A stretch of 64,000 nt of DNA, taken from positions 186,001 to 250,000 of the forward strand of contig CAZOSM010000001.1 in the NCBI GenBank assembly GCA_964582715.1. Direction: 5' to 3'. How positions within the stretch are numbered: the first letter of the stretch is position 1; each line of letters starts with the position of its first letter. This document shows, piece by piece, positions 8,671 to 17,151 of this stretch. The notes under the pieces were generated by a model. That model was not told where the DNA came from, made no database searches, and saw nothing but the letters and a program-made list of their open reading frames with translations. Both the position numbers and the translations under genes were made by a program. Source of the stretch: MFZZ01 sp964582715. GTDB taxonomy: Bacteria > Patescibacteriota > Microgenomatia > UBA1406 > GWC2-37-13.

Positions 8671-9324
8671 ATGAAGATTCCACCACCTGATTTTACGTAC
8701 GAGCTCACATACCTTCAAAAAGACTACGCGGTAATCGGCTTAGATGAAGTCGGAAGAGGATGTCTCGCGGGACCGGTAACTGTCGGAGGTGTTTGTTTTA
8801 CACAAGTTCCAGATGATATCAAAAAGTGGCTTACCATGGGTATCCATGATTCAAAAAAACTTACAGCGCTTAAAAGAGAAAACCTCGCAACTCTCCTGAA
8901 AGAAAAATGTTTATATGAAACTGCATCAACTTCTGTCGATCAGATCAATAAAAAGGGTATTGTACAGAGCATCTTTCAGTCTATGGCTGAAATTGTGCAG
9001 TCTTTTAAAAAAAGGCTTCCTGACAAAAAAATAATTCTTCTTATTGACGGAGCTCCTATCTCCCATATACCATATATAAATGACTTGGAGCGAGTATCTA
9101 TAGTGAAAGGTGATTGCACATGTATTTCTATTGCTGCAGCATCAATACTTGCTAAAGTTGAACGAGATGAACACATGAATGTTCTTGATAATGAGTATCC
9201 AGCTTATTTCTGGAAAGAAAACAAAGGATACGGTACAGCTAAACATAGACATGCAATTCAGAATGTGGGTATATCACCATATCACAGAACGTTGTTTATC
9301 AGGAATATTTTAGGAATAAGATGA
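8671..9324 (+). CDS. rnhB: Ribonuclease HII
   Basis: Cleaves RNA in RNA:DNA hybrids and excises misincorporated ribonucleotides. The 217-residue protein has the type-2 RNase H signature near the N-terminus (GLDEVGRGCLAGPV, about 23-36) with the first catalytic Asp-Glu pair. It is followed by HDSKKLT, LLIDGAP with a catalytic Asp, and KVERDEHM with the fourth acidic residue. Length is normal for the family. The gene ends with TGA, which shows that UGA is a real stop in this genome. It starts 56 bp from the divergent acyltransferase gene. Confidence 0.97.
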   Translation: MKIPPPDFTYELTYLQKDYAVIGLDEVGRGCLAGPVTVGGVCFTQVPDDIKKWLTMGIHDSKKLTALKRENLATLLKEKCLYETASTSVDQINKKGIVQSIFQSMAEIVQSFKKRLPDKKIILLIDGAPISHIPYINDLERVSIVKGDCTCISIAAASILAKVERDEHMNVLDNEYPAYFWKENKGYGTAKHRHAIQNVGISPYHRTLFIRNILGIR

Positions 9325-9338
9325 CAGCTCATTTTGAG

Positions 9339-9344
9339 TATAAT
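9339..9344 (+). promoter_or_regulatory. -10 box of the LytR-CpsA-Psr gene
   Basis: Perfect TATAAT, 13 nt before the ATG at 9358, giving a predicted leader of about six bases. The box lies within the TTG-initiated reading-frame extension at 9334 and so argues for ATG 9358. Confidence 0.5.
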
Positions 9345-9357
9345 AGACCTTTACACT

Positions 9358-10593
9358 ATGGCTACCTCACGACTAAAACGTATTGAACAAAGAAAAAAAA
9401 TATTTAAAATAACTGCACTTGTTATTGCATTAGTACTCATAATTGGAGTTGGTGGGATTGTATCACGCTTTCTTGGGTTTTATGACAAAATCCACACTGA
9501 TGCGCAAGAACCCGCGAGTCAAACTCCCAAAGAAAAAACCGAATATACTCTTCTGCTTTTAGGATACGGCGGTGGACTTCATGAAGGGACATACCTCACG
9601 GACACCATTATGCTGGCAAACATAGATATAAAACAGAAAAAGGTTTTACTTCTTTCTGTACCACGAGATATCTGGGTCAAAGTACCTACCAAAACAGATC
9701 CTTTTCATAGCAAAATTAACGCAGTCTACCAGATGGGGCTTTACCCAGAAAACTATCCAGATATAGATTCTACTTTGCTTACAGAAGATAATCCTTCCGG
9801 TCTCATTAAAAAAGTTATTCAAGATATAACAGGTCTTAAAGTAGATGCCTTTGCAGCAGTAGATTTTGAAGGCTTTGTGCAAACGATAAATACATTAGGC
9901 GGTATCGAAGTGAATGTAGAAAGAAGCTTTACTGATTATGAGTACCCAATAGAGGGAAAAGAAAATGAATTATGTGAAAAAGAAGAAGAATTTAAACAGA
10001 TTGAGCCGTTCCTGCAAGCTGGCGCAAATGAAGAAGATAAAAAGAAACTGTTTGAAGAAAAACCTGAGATTGAGACCTTTTACAATAACATCCTGAGCAA
10101 CCCAGTTGAAGCATTCCCATGCCGTTATGAAACACTGGTATTTGAAAAGGGCGAAACACACATGGATGGTGAAACTGCACTCAAATTTGCAAGATCCCGG
10201 CATTCCCTGGAAGACGGTGGAGATTTTAATAGAGCTCATCGCCAGCAGCAGGTTTTGGAAGCAGTAAGAGATAAAGTGCTGAGCATTAATTTTATTCCAA
10301 AAATTCTTCCACTTTTGGACGAGCTTGAAAAAAACATTATCACGGACCTTCCTCTCTCCGATACAAACAAACTTCTTCTTGAAGCCCGTAAAGCTAATGA
10401 CTATGAAGTAACCACTTTTGTTATATCTGATGAATACCTTATGTTTGATGTATCAGAATATGGTCAGTCAATTGTGGTTCCAACACAAGGCATCGATGAA
10501 TGGGATGTAATTAAAAAGAAAATAAATGAAGTTAAACTGGGTATTACACCAACACCCACAAAGGCACCAACAGCTGTCCCAACTGATATATAA
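9358..10593 (+). CDS. LytR-CpsA-Psr (LCP) family protein
   Basis: LCP enzymes transfer glycopolymers such as teichoic acids or capsule from a lipid carrier to peptidoglycan, outside the membrane. The 411-residue protein has a short cytoplasmic tail, one membrane segment (about 15-37), then the LCP domain: LLLGYGGG, TYLTDTIMLANID, LLSVPRDIWV, HSKINAVYQMG, GGIEVNV and the conserved Arg cluster FARSRHSLEDGGDFNRAHRQ. An insertion of ~60 charged residues lies between LGGIEVNV and CRYETLVFEKGE. The C-terminus ends in a Thr/Pro-rich tail (TPTPTKAPTAVPTD), common in this genome. The glycan clusters in the window could supply its substrate (inference). Confidence 0.94.
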   Translation: MATSRLKRIEQRKKIFKITALVIALVLIIGVGGIVSRFLGFYDKIHTDAQEPASQTPKEKTEYTLLLLGYGGGLHEGTYLTDTIMLANIDIKQKKVLLLSVPRDIWVKVPTKTDPFHSKINAVYQMGLYPENYPDIDSTLLTEDNPSGLIKKVIQDITGLKVDAFAAVDFEGFVQTINTLGGIEVNVERSFTDYEYPIEGKENELCEKEEEFKQIEPFLQAGANEEDKKKLFEEKPEIETFYNNILSNPVEAFPCRYETLVFEKGETHMDGETALKFARSRHSLEDGGDFNRAHRQQQVLEAVRDKVLSINFIPKILPLLDELEKNIITDLPLSDTNKLLLEARKANDYEVTTFVISDEYLMFDVSEYGQSIVVPTQGIDEWDVIKKKINEVKLGITPTPTKAPTAVPTDI

Positions 10594-10599
10594 TCACAA

Positions 10600-10676
10600 A
10601 TATCTAATGACCAATTACTAATTTCCAACTATACAATATTAGTAATTAGACATTGGTAATTAGTCATTAATTAAAC
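10600..10676. repeat. AT-rich intergenic inverted repeat
   Basis: The segment AATGACCAATTACTAAT is repeated in inverted, slightly diverged form (ATTAGTAATTAGACATT, then TTGGTAATTAGTCATT). Similar AT-rich repeats fill the gaps near 30011, 37684 and 40530. It could fold as a terminator-like hairpin, but there is no clear T-tract. Confidence 0.4.
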
Positions 10677-10677
10677 T
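10672..10677 (+). promoter_or_regulatory. Possible -10 box of NYN-domain gene
   Basis: TAAACT, 6 nt before the ATG at 10684. Moderate consensus match, typical spacing for this window. Confidence 0.35.
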
Positions 10678-10683
10678 TAACCT

Positions 10684-11190
10684 ATGATAGTACGTAATAA
10701 GGATCAACGTGTCGCGATTTTAGTAGATGTGCAGAATTTATATTACTCCGCAAAAAATTTGTACAATGCACGAGTAAATTATAAGAATCTCCTTAATGTT
10801 TTGGTCCAGAAAAGGCTTCTAGTTCGGGCCATAGCCTATGTTATTAACTCCGAAGAAGGCAAACAATCCGAGTTCTTTGATGCAGTTCATAATGCTGGAT
10901 TTGAAGTAAAAGAAAAAACACTTCAGGTTTTTTTTGGTGGAGCAAAGAAAGGAGACTGGGATGTGGGAATAGCAATGGATGCAGTACGCCTTGGACATAA
11001 AGTAGACTCTATTATTCTGGTTTCTGGTGATGGAGATTTTAAACCTGTTGTCAATTATCTACAACAATCGTTGGGCTGCCTGGTAGAAGTAGCTGCTTTT
11101 AAAAAGACCGCTAATAAAGAACTTATCGAGATGGCAGATGACTTCATAAACATAGAAGATAACATGAGACAGCTATTATTTAAGATATAA
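10684..11190 (+). CDS. NYN domain protein (LabA/DUF88 family), putative RNase
   Basis: The 168-residue protein is a single NYN domain, a PIN-like nuclease fold. Key acidic residues are visible: VAILVDVQNLYYSAKNL at 10-26, GDWDVGIAMDA at about 96-106, and ILVSGDGDFKPVVNYL at about 115-130, where the SGDGDF motif carries two metal-binding Asp residues. Family members are thought to process or degrade RNA, but the substrate is unknown. It stands alone between the LCP gene and the convergent cyclophilin gene. Confidence 0.88.
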   Translation: MIVRNKDQRVAILVDVQNLYYSAKNLYNARVNYKNLLNVLVQKRLLVRAIAYVINSEEGKQSEFFDAVHNAGFEVKEKTLQVFFGGAKKGDWDVGIAMDAVRLGHKVDSIILVSGDGDFKPVVNYLQQSLGCLVEVAAFKKTANKELIEMADDFINIEDNMRQLLFKI

Positions 11191-11262
11191 TGTGTCATGC
11201 TGAACTTGTTTCAGCATCCTCATCTTTATGGATTCCGAATGAAATACGGAACGACGATTGTA
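11190..11262. repeat. Interspersed palindromic repeat, copy 1
   Basis: ATGCTGAA (11197-11204), a 5-nt loop CTTGT and TTCAGCAT (11210-11217) form a perfect 8-bp hairpin. A second arm pair TTCCG/CGGAA follows. In frame it translates as CHAELVSAS...NEIRNDD, a spurious peptide typical of a widespread bacterial intergenic repeat. Related copies lie at 21411 and 27190. It separates two convergent genes. Confidence 0.6.
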
Positions 11263-11266
11263 ATAA

Positions 11267-12040
11267 TCACTCACCTTCAGTAGGCGTTGGCGTCTCTGTT
11301 GGAACCTCTTCTTCTGTTGATTCTGGTTCTGGAGTTGGAGTATCTACTACTTTTGGTGTCTCATTAATGGTAATACTGTCTACGATTACAGGAGTAACCG
11401 GCTTGGATCGCTCAGTTCCAGAGGCATTCATACTTACGTTAGCTGTTGCGATTGCATCAATAACACCTAACCCAGCAGTTACCTTCCCAAAAATGACATA
11501 ATCTTTTGGTAATGAAGGTGCGTCTGCATGCATAATAAAGAACTGACTTCCGTTTGTATTTGGCCCGGCATTTGCCATAGCAACAATACCTCTCGTATAT
11601 TCACCTTCAAATGGCTCATCGTCAAAACGATAACCTGGTCCACCTGCTCCTGTTCCTTCCGGATCTCCACCCTGAATCATAAAATCTTCAATGACTCTAT
11701 GGAATGTAGTTCCATCATAAAAGCCGGTTCGGGCTAAATAGACAAAATTATTTACTGTTACAGGGGTGTCTGCTTCGAATAAATCAATAGTAATTTCTCC
11801 TTCTGAAGTTTGTAGGACTGCTTCATAATCAGAATTTTCATCCAAAGTCATTGGAGGTTTTGTGAGCTTCTGGGGAGTTGGTGTTGGAGATGCTTTTTCA
11901 TCATTTTCTCCTAAAATAGTAAGCTTGTTTGTATCTGAATTCTTTTCAATTTGATTACCTGACTGCATCTGGATAAATAAACTTAATACAATAGCAAAGA
12001 TCGCAAGACCTCCTAATATCATAAATACTTCTGTTTTCAT
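11267..12040 (-). CDS. Cyclophilin-type peptidyl-prolyl cis-trans isomerase, membrane-anchored
   Basis: Catalyses Pro isomerisation, here presumably in proteins outside the membrane. The 257-residue protein has an N-terminal membrane anchor (about 5-24), a short Ser/Thr/Pro linker, the cyclophilin domain (about 65-210) with FHRVIEDFMIQGGDP and NTNGSQFFIMHA, and a Pro/Thr/Glu-rich tail (TPEPESTEEEVPTETPTP). The catalytic Arg (FHRV) and the Gln of SQFFI are present. No strong -10 box is seen at the usual spacing. A thiol or chaperone partner is not encoded nearby. Confidence 0.94.
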   Translation of the reverse strand: MKTEVFMILGGLAIFAIVLSLFIQMQSGNQIEKNSDTNKLTILGENDEKASPTPTPQKLTKPPMTLDENSDYEAVLQTSEGEITIDLFEADTPVTVNNFVYLARTGFYDGTTFHRVIEDFMIQGGDPEGTGAGGPGYRFDDEPFEGEYTRGIVAMANAGPNTNGSQFFIMHADAPSLPKDYVIFGKVTAGLGVIDAIATANVSMNASGTERSKPVTPVIVDSITINETPKVVDTPTPEPESTEEEVPTETPTPTEGE

Positions 12041-12086
12041 ATGTAGAGTTGCTTAAACTTTTGTCTTATTCATATTAGCATAATTT

Positions 12087-12114
12087 TTGAAAGGTACAAG
12101 ACCTCATGTATAAT
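12087..12114 (+). promoter_or_regulatory. Promoter of the histidine phosphatase gene
   Basis: -35 TTGAAA (12087-12092), 16-bp spacer and -10 TATAAT (12109-12114). The box is followed by exactly six bases and the ATG at 12121. This is one of the clearest leaderless promoters in the window. Confidence 0.7.
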
Positions 12115-12120
12115 GACTTT

Positions 12121-12747
12121 ATGAAAACCAAGCTCTGTACATTTTATATAGTTCGCCATGGAGAAACCGAGTGGAATGTACAACGAAGGCTTCAGGGACA
12201 CGGCAACTCAGCTCTTACCAAAAATGGTAAGCAGCAGATCAAGGCATTACGCACTTCATTACGTGATACTACATTTGATGCAATCTATTCTTCAGATCTG
12301 GCACGCACACAACAAACAGCTGACATCCTTAATATAGAACGTAGGCTCGCAATAAATACTACAGAACTCATTCGGGAACGCTCCTTTGGAACTCATGAAG
12401 GTAAGTTAGTTGAAGAATATCAGAGAGAAATTAGACACCTGCTCGATGAGTACGAGTCGTTATCTGAAGAACAAAAATTTTCATTTAAATACCCTGGTGT
12501 AGAATCAGATGAAGAAGTTATTTCTCGCTTTATACGTTTTTTAAGGGAAACAGCTGTTGCCTACCCTGGTAAAAAAATATTAGTTGTATCACACGGAGGG
12601 GCTATGCGGGCACTTCTTGTTCACTTGGGATTTAGCACATATACAGAAGATCTGTATGTAAACAACGCAGCTTATGCTGTAATCGAATCAGATGGAACTG
12701 ACTTCTTTATTAAAAAGACAGAAGGGATTCATACGATACCAGCCTAA
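12121..12747 (+). CDS. Histidine phosphatase superfamily protein (phosphoglycerate-mutase-like)
   Basis: A 208-residue acid-phosphatase/phosphoglycerate-mutase-like enzyme that works through a phospho-His. It has the RHGETEWN motif near the N-terminus, Arg in SDLARTQQTA, Glu in IRERSFGTHEG and the second His in VVSHGGAMRALL. The specific substrate cannot be assigned: cofactor-dependent phosphoglycerate mutase, alpha-ribazole phosphatase and broad phosphatases share these motifs. ATG 12121 is chosen over an in-frame ATG at 12106, which lies upstream of and within the -10 box. It converges with the helicase gene, with one base between the stops. Confidence 0.9.
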   Translation: MKTKLCTFYIVRHGETEWNVQRRLQGHGNSALTKNGKQQIKALRTSLRDTTFDAIYSSDLARTQQTADILNIERRLAINTTELIRERSFGTHEGKLVEEYQREIRHLLDEYESLSEEQKFSFKYPGVESDEEVISRFIRFLRETAVAYPGKKILVVSHGGAMRALLVHLGFSTYTEDLYVNNAAYAVIESDGTDFFIKKTEGIHTIPA

Positions 12748-12748
12748 C

Positions 12749-14554
12749 CTACCACCAATCGGTAGCGTCTTCTTCGATCACTTCTATTTCATCATCAGAA
12801 TCATCGTGAAGGAATCTGGATTTCATCGCAATATTCTTTCTTCCAAATATAAAGCGACTTCTTGCATGTGTTATATGTAGTTTTTTTCGTGCACGGGTAA
12901 TACCCACATAAAATAAACGTCGCTCTTCTTCTAGCTGATTGAGGTCATCAAGCGACCTTGAGTGTGGCAGTATCCCTTCTTCCAAACCAACAATAAAGAC
13001 ATAATCAAACTCAAGTCCTTTTGCCTGGTGCAATGTCATAAGCCGTACTCCTTCTCTATCTCTTCCCTTCTTTTCACTTTCAAAGTATTCCGACTCGACT
13101 AAGGCTACCTGTTCCAAGAACTCAATAATATTGGGAAAAGTAACAGCAACAGACTTTAACTCCTTAATGTTTTCAAGCCTAGAATAATCTTCTGGTACTT
13201 CAGGATCGTATAATTCTAGATAGCCTACTTTATCAAAGATCTTCTCCATAATCTCAACAGTTGGTGTTTCTTCCACTATGCCTCTCATCTCCTGATACAG
13301 TTCTTTAAACTTCTCCCATCTACGTTTGCCTAACTTCTTTATTCTATCGGTTGCAACAGTATCTTCTGGATGAAGGAACAAACGCAGGTAAGACAGAATA
13401 TCTTTGATTTCTTTTCGTTCATAGAACCTAGTTCCACCAATTAAGGTATATGGGATACCATAATGCAAAAACACTTCTTCTATTGCACGAGATTGGGCAT
13501 TGGTTCGATATAGCACAGCTACCTCATCATAATGCGATTCATGAGCCAGGTTCTGGATAGAGTTTGCCACATATACAGCTTCCTCTTCTTCATTTGATGC
13601 TTTGTAGTAAATAATTTCATCTCCTCCTGTGTTTTTAGTAAAGAGTTGTAAAATCGGATGCGACTGATTTTCAGAGATAACCTGATAAGCAAAATCAAGA
13701 ATTTTCTGGGTTGATCTGTAGTTTTGCTCAAGCTCAATAACCTTTGTATTCTGAAAATCCTGAGAAAACTTTTCCAGATTACGAATATCTGCGCCACGCC
13801 ATGAATAAATACTCTGCGAAAAGTCTCCTACAACTGTAATATTTTTATTCTTATGACTTAGCTTACGCGTAAGTGCATACTGAGCGTAATTGGTGTCCTG
13901 AAATTCATCAACGAGTAAATACTGATAGCGGTTCTGATATTTATCTAGAATTTCTGGAACTTTTGTAAAAAGTTCAACTACCTTCATAATGAGGTCATCA
14001 AAGTCTAGTGCGTTATTTTTTTTAAGCTGTTTCTGATATTCATAGTATACTTCTGCAACTGCAGCAGCCTTATAGAAAGAGAATAACTCAAGATATCTTT
14101 CTGGCGTAATAAGCTGATTTTTAGCATCAGATATGCGGTTAGAGAAATAACTTGCCGAGTACTTTCCTTCATCACGTTTTTTAATAATATCTTTGAACAG
14201 TTGCTGAGAGTCATTATCGTCATAAATGGTATACGTTCTGGGAATACCGATATGTTCACCATCCCGACGAAGTAACATGGCAGAGAACGAGTGAAAAGTA
14301 CCAACGTAACCTAGAACAATTTCTTCACTCGTGGCATGAAGGATACGTTCCTTCATCTCACGGGCTGCTTTATTGGTAAACGTAATCATGACGATTTGAG
14401 AAGGATGAGCTCTCCTACTGTGAATGAGGTTTAGTACTTTATGAATAAGTACTCTTGTTTTACCTGAGCCCGCGCCAGCAAGTACAATAGATGGTCCATC
14501 AAGGCATTCAACCGCTTCTTTTTGTTTCTCGTTTAAATTCTTGAAAACATCCAT
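12749..14554 (-). CDS. UvrD/PcrA-type superfamily 1 DNA helicase
   Basis: ATP-driven 3'-5' DNA helicase for repair and replication restart. From the ATG at 14554 it has 601 residues, about 100 shorter than typical UvrD/PcrA, mainly at the C-terminus. Motifs in order: Q-motif NLNEKQKEAVE, Walker A AGAGSGKT (about 25-32), MITFTNKAAREMKER, LLVDEFQDTN (Walker B), VVGDFSQSIYSWRGA, ELEQNYRST, TLHQAKGLEFD and VGITRARKKLHI. An upstream start at 14596 would overlap the divergent tpiA gene. A TAGAAT box 13 nt before the ATG could drive it. RecB-like or other SF1 families are less likely given the motif spacing. Confidence 0.93.
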   Translation of the reverse strand: MDVFKNLNEKQKEAVECLDGPSIVLAGAGSGKTRVLIHKVLNLIHSRRAHPSQIVMITFTNKAAREMKERILHATSEEIVLGYVGTFHSFSAMLLRRDGEHIGIPRTYTIYDDNDSQQLFKDIIKKRDEGKYSASYFSNRISDAKNQLITPERYLELFSFYKAAAVAEVYYEYQKQLKKNNALDFDDLIMKVVELFTKVPEILDKYQNRYQYLLVDEFQDTNYAQYALTRKLSHKNKNITVVGDFSQSIYSWRGADIRNLEKFSQDFQNTKVIELEQNYRSTQKILDFAYQVISENQSHPILQLFTKNTGGDEIIYYKASNEEEEAVYVANSIQNLAHESHYDEVAVLYRTNAQSRAIEEVFLHYGIPYTLIGGTRFYERKEIKDILSYLRLFLHPEDTVATDRIKKLGKRRWEKFKELYQEMRGIVEETPTVEIMEKIFDKVGYLELYDPEVPEDYSRLENIKELKSVAVTFPNIIEFLEQVALVESEYFESEKKGRDREGVRLMTLHQAKGLEFDYVFIVGLEEGILPHSRSLDDLNQLEEERRLFYVGITRARKKLHITHARSRFIFGRKNIAMKSRFLHDDSDDEIEVIEEDATDWW

Positions 14555-14563
14555 AATATAGGT

Positions 14564-14569
14564 TATCAT
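14564..14569 (+). promoter_or_regulatory. -10 box of tpiA
   Basis: TATCAT, 8 nt before the tpiA ATG at 14578. The divergent helicase start is only 23 bp away, so the two promoters overlap. Confidence 0.45.
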
Positions 14570-14577
14570 TCTAGTTG

Positions 14578-15252
14578 ATGAAACTTCTAATCGCAAACTG
14601 GAAAGCAGCTATTACAGTACCTGATGCCATGAAATGGCTTCATACTTTTTTGGATCTTGCACAGACTACAGAGCTTGAAGCAAAGCTCGAAGCAAGTGAT
14701 GTCCATCTTATCATCTGCCCTCCCTTTCCTCTCGTTCCGGTTGTTAAAGAACACCTTCTTTTATATAAAAATATCAATGTTGGTTCTCAGACAGTTTCTT
14801 CTATGCAAAACGGCGCATATACAGGCGAAGTAACAGCTGATCTTTTAAAGGAATATGCTCATTACTCAATTATTGGTCACAGTGAACGTCGCCAGTTCTT
14901 TCATCTAAATGAAGAAGAAATTGCCAAGCAAATTAACGAATGCCTAACTCACACCATAACTCCTATTTTATGTGTACGAGGTGAGAACGATAGATATTAC
15001 GATAATGTAAACATCATTGCCTATGAGCCGATTGAAGCAATCGGCAGCGGACAGAATGCAGAGGTAACTCATATCCTTGAGATGAAAAAGAGACTGAACT
15101 TAAAAGAAGGCACTTCGTTCATTTATGGTGGAAGCGTAGACGAAACGAATATCGGTGAGTATCTTCAAACTGGTGAGATTAATGGTTTTTTGGTAGGTAC
15201 TGCTTCACTAAACGCAGAAAGCTTCTTCAAAATGGCTGAAAAAATGGTCTAG
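14578..15252 (+). CDS. tpiA: Triosephosphate isomerase
   Basis: Interconverts dihydroxyacetone phosphate and glyceraldehyde 3-phosphate in glycolysis. The 224-residue protein is shorter than the usual bacterial ~250 residues. The catalytic residues are present: Lys in ANWKA near residue 8, His in IIGHSERRQFF (about 101) and Glu in AYEPIEAIGSG (about 150). The phosphate-binding FIYGGSVDETN and the GFLVGTASL end are intact. The missing length is in the region before the catalytic Glu, where the chain passes quickly from ILCVRGENDRY to NIIAYEP. It converges with the M20 peptidase gene with one base between. Confidence 0.96.
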   Translation: MKLLIANWKAAITVPDAMKWLHTFLDLAQTTELEAKLEASDVHLIICPPFPLVPVVKEHLLLYKNINVGSQTVSSMQNGAYTGEVTADLLKEYAHYSIIGHSERRQFFHLNEEEIAKQINECLTHTITPILCVRGENDRYYDNVNIIAYEPIEAIGSGQNAEVTHILEMKKRLNLKEGTSFIYGGSVDETNIGEYLQTGEINGFLVGTASLNAESFFKMAEKMV

Positions 15253-15253
15253 C

Positions 15254-16372
15254 CTAGATGCTCCCCCATATATCAATAATTTCTAAATACCTTTCTGTAA
15301 TTATGTTTACATGATCAAGTTGCACATATTCATTTGGTAAATGGATTACTTTCGGATTACCCGGGCCATTTATAACTACCTGATCAAATCCATTATTTAG
15401 AAACCAGCCTGCATCAGATGTAGAAGCCATAATCTGAGGTTTTAACTGAGCAATATCTGCAAATAAGCGAGTTAAATCGCCTTTTGGATCACTTGCTACA
15501 GCAGGCGCAGCACCCCATCTCAGAGAAAGATCTATACCATGAAGTTCTGCTACTTCCTTCATCAGTTGAAAAAAGTCCTGATACATCGCTGGATTCAAAC
15601 GTACATCAATAGAACCTCTACCAATGGGTGAAACAGCATTTGGAGACTCGATCTGCCCTGATTGAATGACAGTCGGTGTGAAGGTTGGCGGTCCAAACAG
15701 GTCGTCATCGTATAACTTTGACCATTTAATGCCTTCAGCTTCCAGTTCCGAAAAGAAATGTGCCATTCTGCTAATAACATTAATACCTGTATGTCTTGAA
15801 GCATGACCTCCATCACCCATTATTTCCATATCAACAATCGCATTTCCTTTTTGCCCGATGTACATATTATCCACACCAGTTGATTCTGGGAACAAAACTC
15901 CCATTTCCTTATATTTAGGAGCATTTTGTTCATTAAACCAGTTCAGAAAAGATTCTGTTCCTTTACCAGTTGTTTCTTCTTCAACGACAAATGCTCCCCA
16001 GATATCACAAGCAGGAACTAACCTTTGTGATGCACGAAGAACTCGTTCCATAACAGCAAGACCAGCCTTCATATCACTTGAGCCCGCACCGTATAATCTG
16101 CCCTCCTGGATTATTCCCGACTCATTTCCGGCCGGAGGACACTCAGTCCAGGCCTCTTGTACTGTAGTAACTGTGTCTACATGGCCATCTAGAATAAGTG
16201 CCTTATCTCTGTTTTTCCCTTCTATATGAACTAAAACATTTGGTCCCTGGCGGAAGCTTTCGATTCCGAGTGTTTGGAAGTGGTTTTCAATAACATCTAA
16301 TATAGGGCCCTCATGACCAGATGGTGAAGAAGTTTGAACTAGTTCTTGAAGAAACCGATAGTTTTCCGGCAT
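15254..16372 (-). CDS. M20 family metallopeptidase (ArgE/DapE/carboxypeptidase G2 type)
   Basis: Zinc-dependent exopeptidase or deacylase of 372 residues. The metal-binding motifs are LDGHVDTV (about 80-87), GAGSSDMKAGLA (about 114-125) and the catalytic VVEEETTGKG (about 150-159), with a dimerisation domain in the middle (GDGGHASRHTGINVISRM). It could act as succinyl-diaminopimelate desuccinylase, acetylornithine deacetylase or a dipeptidase. No lysine or arginine biosynthesis genes are near, so substrate assignment is open. No clear -10 box sits at the usual distance. Confidence 0.9.
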   Translation of the reverse strand: MPENYRFLQELVQTSSPSGHEGPILDVIENHFQTLGIESFRQGPNVLVHIEGKNRDKALILDGHVDTVTTVQEAWTECPPAGNESGIIQEGRLYGAGSSDMKAGLAVMERVLRASQRLVPACDIWGAFVVEEETTGKGTESFLNWFNEQNAPKYKEMGVLFPESTGVDNMYIGQKGNAIVDMEIMGDGGHASRHTGINVISRMAHFFSELEAEGIKWSKLYDDDLFGPPTFTPTVIQSGQIESPNAVSPIGRGSIDVRLNPAMYQDFFQLMKEVAELHGIDLSLRWGAAPAVASDPKGDLTRLFADIAQLKPQIMASTSDAGWFLNNGFDQVVINGPGNPKVIHLPNEYVQLDHVNIITERYLEIIDIWGSI

Positions 16373-16506
16373 AAGAACTTAAAAATTCATTACACAACAA
16401 TTATATAGCGTTTGTTGGAAGATGCAACAGAAAACTACGTCTTTTTTTACGATCTATATACTGATTCTTCAAAATAGCTGAGCAGATGGCATAGCACATT
16501 ATATCC

Positions 16507-16543
16507 TATAATATTTGATCTTTCGGCCTTTTTCTGATATAAT
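16507..16543 (+). promoter_or_regulatory. Consensus-like promoter of orphan gene 16593
   Basis: -35 TTGATC (16515-16520), a 17-bp spacer and -10 TATAAT (16538-16543). Another TATAAT lies at 16507-16512. Start of transcription is expected near 16550, giving a ~43-nt leader, unlike most genes in the window. Confidence 0.65.
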
Positions 16544-16577
16544 TTATTCATCGTGTAGTACTCTGTCTGTCCATAAC

Positions 16578-16583
16578 AAGGAG
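16578..16583 (+). promoter_or_regulatory. Strong Shine-Dalgarno site
   Basis: AAGGAG, 9 nt before the ATG at 16593. It is one of few good Shine-Dalgarno sites here and selects this start over an in-frame upstream codon at 16515, which lies inside the promoter. Confidence 0.7.
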
Positions 16584-16592
16584 AGAAAGACT

Positions 16593-17036
16593 ATGCAGTA
16601 CTCGAAAAAAATGGCCTATGCCGGACATGAATTGGGCACGTTGGAATTGGTAGGACATTTGAAATTTGATCCATCGGTACTTGTACTAATGGTCAAGTTT
16701 CATAATGATGACTGGGACCGCGATGCCGCAATCACTGCCGTTGAAGAAGTCTTCAGGATCCCACAAAAGGGATACTGGACAAGGCTCAAACTCGACGACA
16801 GGGAATGTATCCGAGTTGAAATCGTGCTTGATGAACCCCTACGTAAGCCGGGGCACTTCACCAAGCAGAAAGCCCGTAAGCTTGGTCAACTACTTGTAGA
16901 TTTGACACAGCAAGGAGTAATCTACAACAATGAGATCGAGCACGCCGCCTCGTATTACCCGGGATACGTCCCAGGTAAAGCAAGCTTGCAAGCTTTCCAC
17001 GAAGGGAAAATTGACCGCTTAGGCCGGCTGATCTAA
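16593..17036 (+). CDS. Unknown 147-residue protein, G+C-richer than its surroundings
   Basis: Not recognised. A soluble alpha/beta-looking protein without signal peptide or membrane segment. Visible features: LGTLELVGHLKFDPS near the start, an acidic patch NDDWDRDAAITAVEEVF, a basic stretch KPGHFTKQKARKLGQLL and an aromatic YYPGYVPGK near the C-terminus. By eye its DNA is close to half G+C and uses C/G-ending codons (CTC, ATC, GCC, CGC) that neighbours avoid. It has its own strong promoter, a leader, a strong Shine-Dalgarno site and a hairpin terminator, so it is a self-contained unit. This suggests high expression or recent transfer. It could be a small regulatory or RNA-binding protein, but no evidence fixes this. 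Confidence 0.8.
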   Translation: MQYSKKMAYAGHELGTLELVGHLKFDPSVLVLMVKFHNDDWDRDAAITAVEEVFRIPQKGYWTRLKLDDRECIRVEIVLDEPLRKPGHFTKQKARKLGQLLVDLTQQGVIYNNEIEHAASYYPGYVPGKASLQAFHEGKIDRLGRLI

Positions 17037-17081
17037 CAACTTAAGTCACCACATAGGTGAGGGAGGTTTATAGATCTATTC

Positions 17082-17108
17082 GCGGAAAGCCCAGCTTGGG
17101 TTTTCCGC
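17082..17108 (+). terminator. Hairpin terminator after the orphan gene
   Basis: GCGGAAAGCCCA and TGGGTTTTCCGC form a 12-bp stem with one G-T wobble and a 3-nt loop, 45 bp after the stop codon. The T-tract after it is weak (ATCTCTTTAG). Confidence 0.6.
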
Positions 17109-17151
17109 ATCTCTTTAGTATTCAAATTATTGAGTATTAAAGAGAATTTCT

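Noticed and set aside
9334..9357. TTG-initiated extension of the LCP protein
   Set aside because: The TATAAT promoter box is inside the extension; ATG 9358 is next to a normal cytoplasmic tail and anchor.
11190..11501. Plus-strand frame of 103 codons starting CHAELVSAS
   Set aside because: It begins in the palindromic repeat and then runs antisense to the end of the cyclophilin gene.
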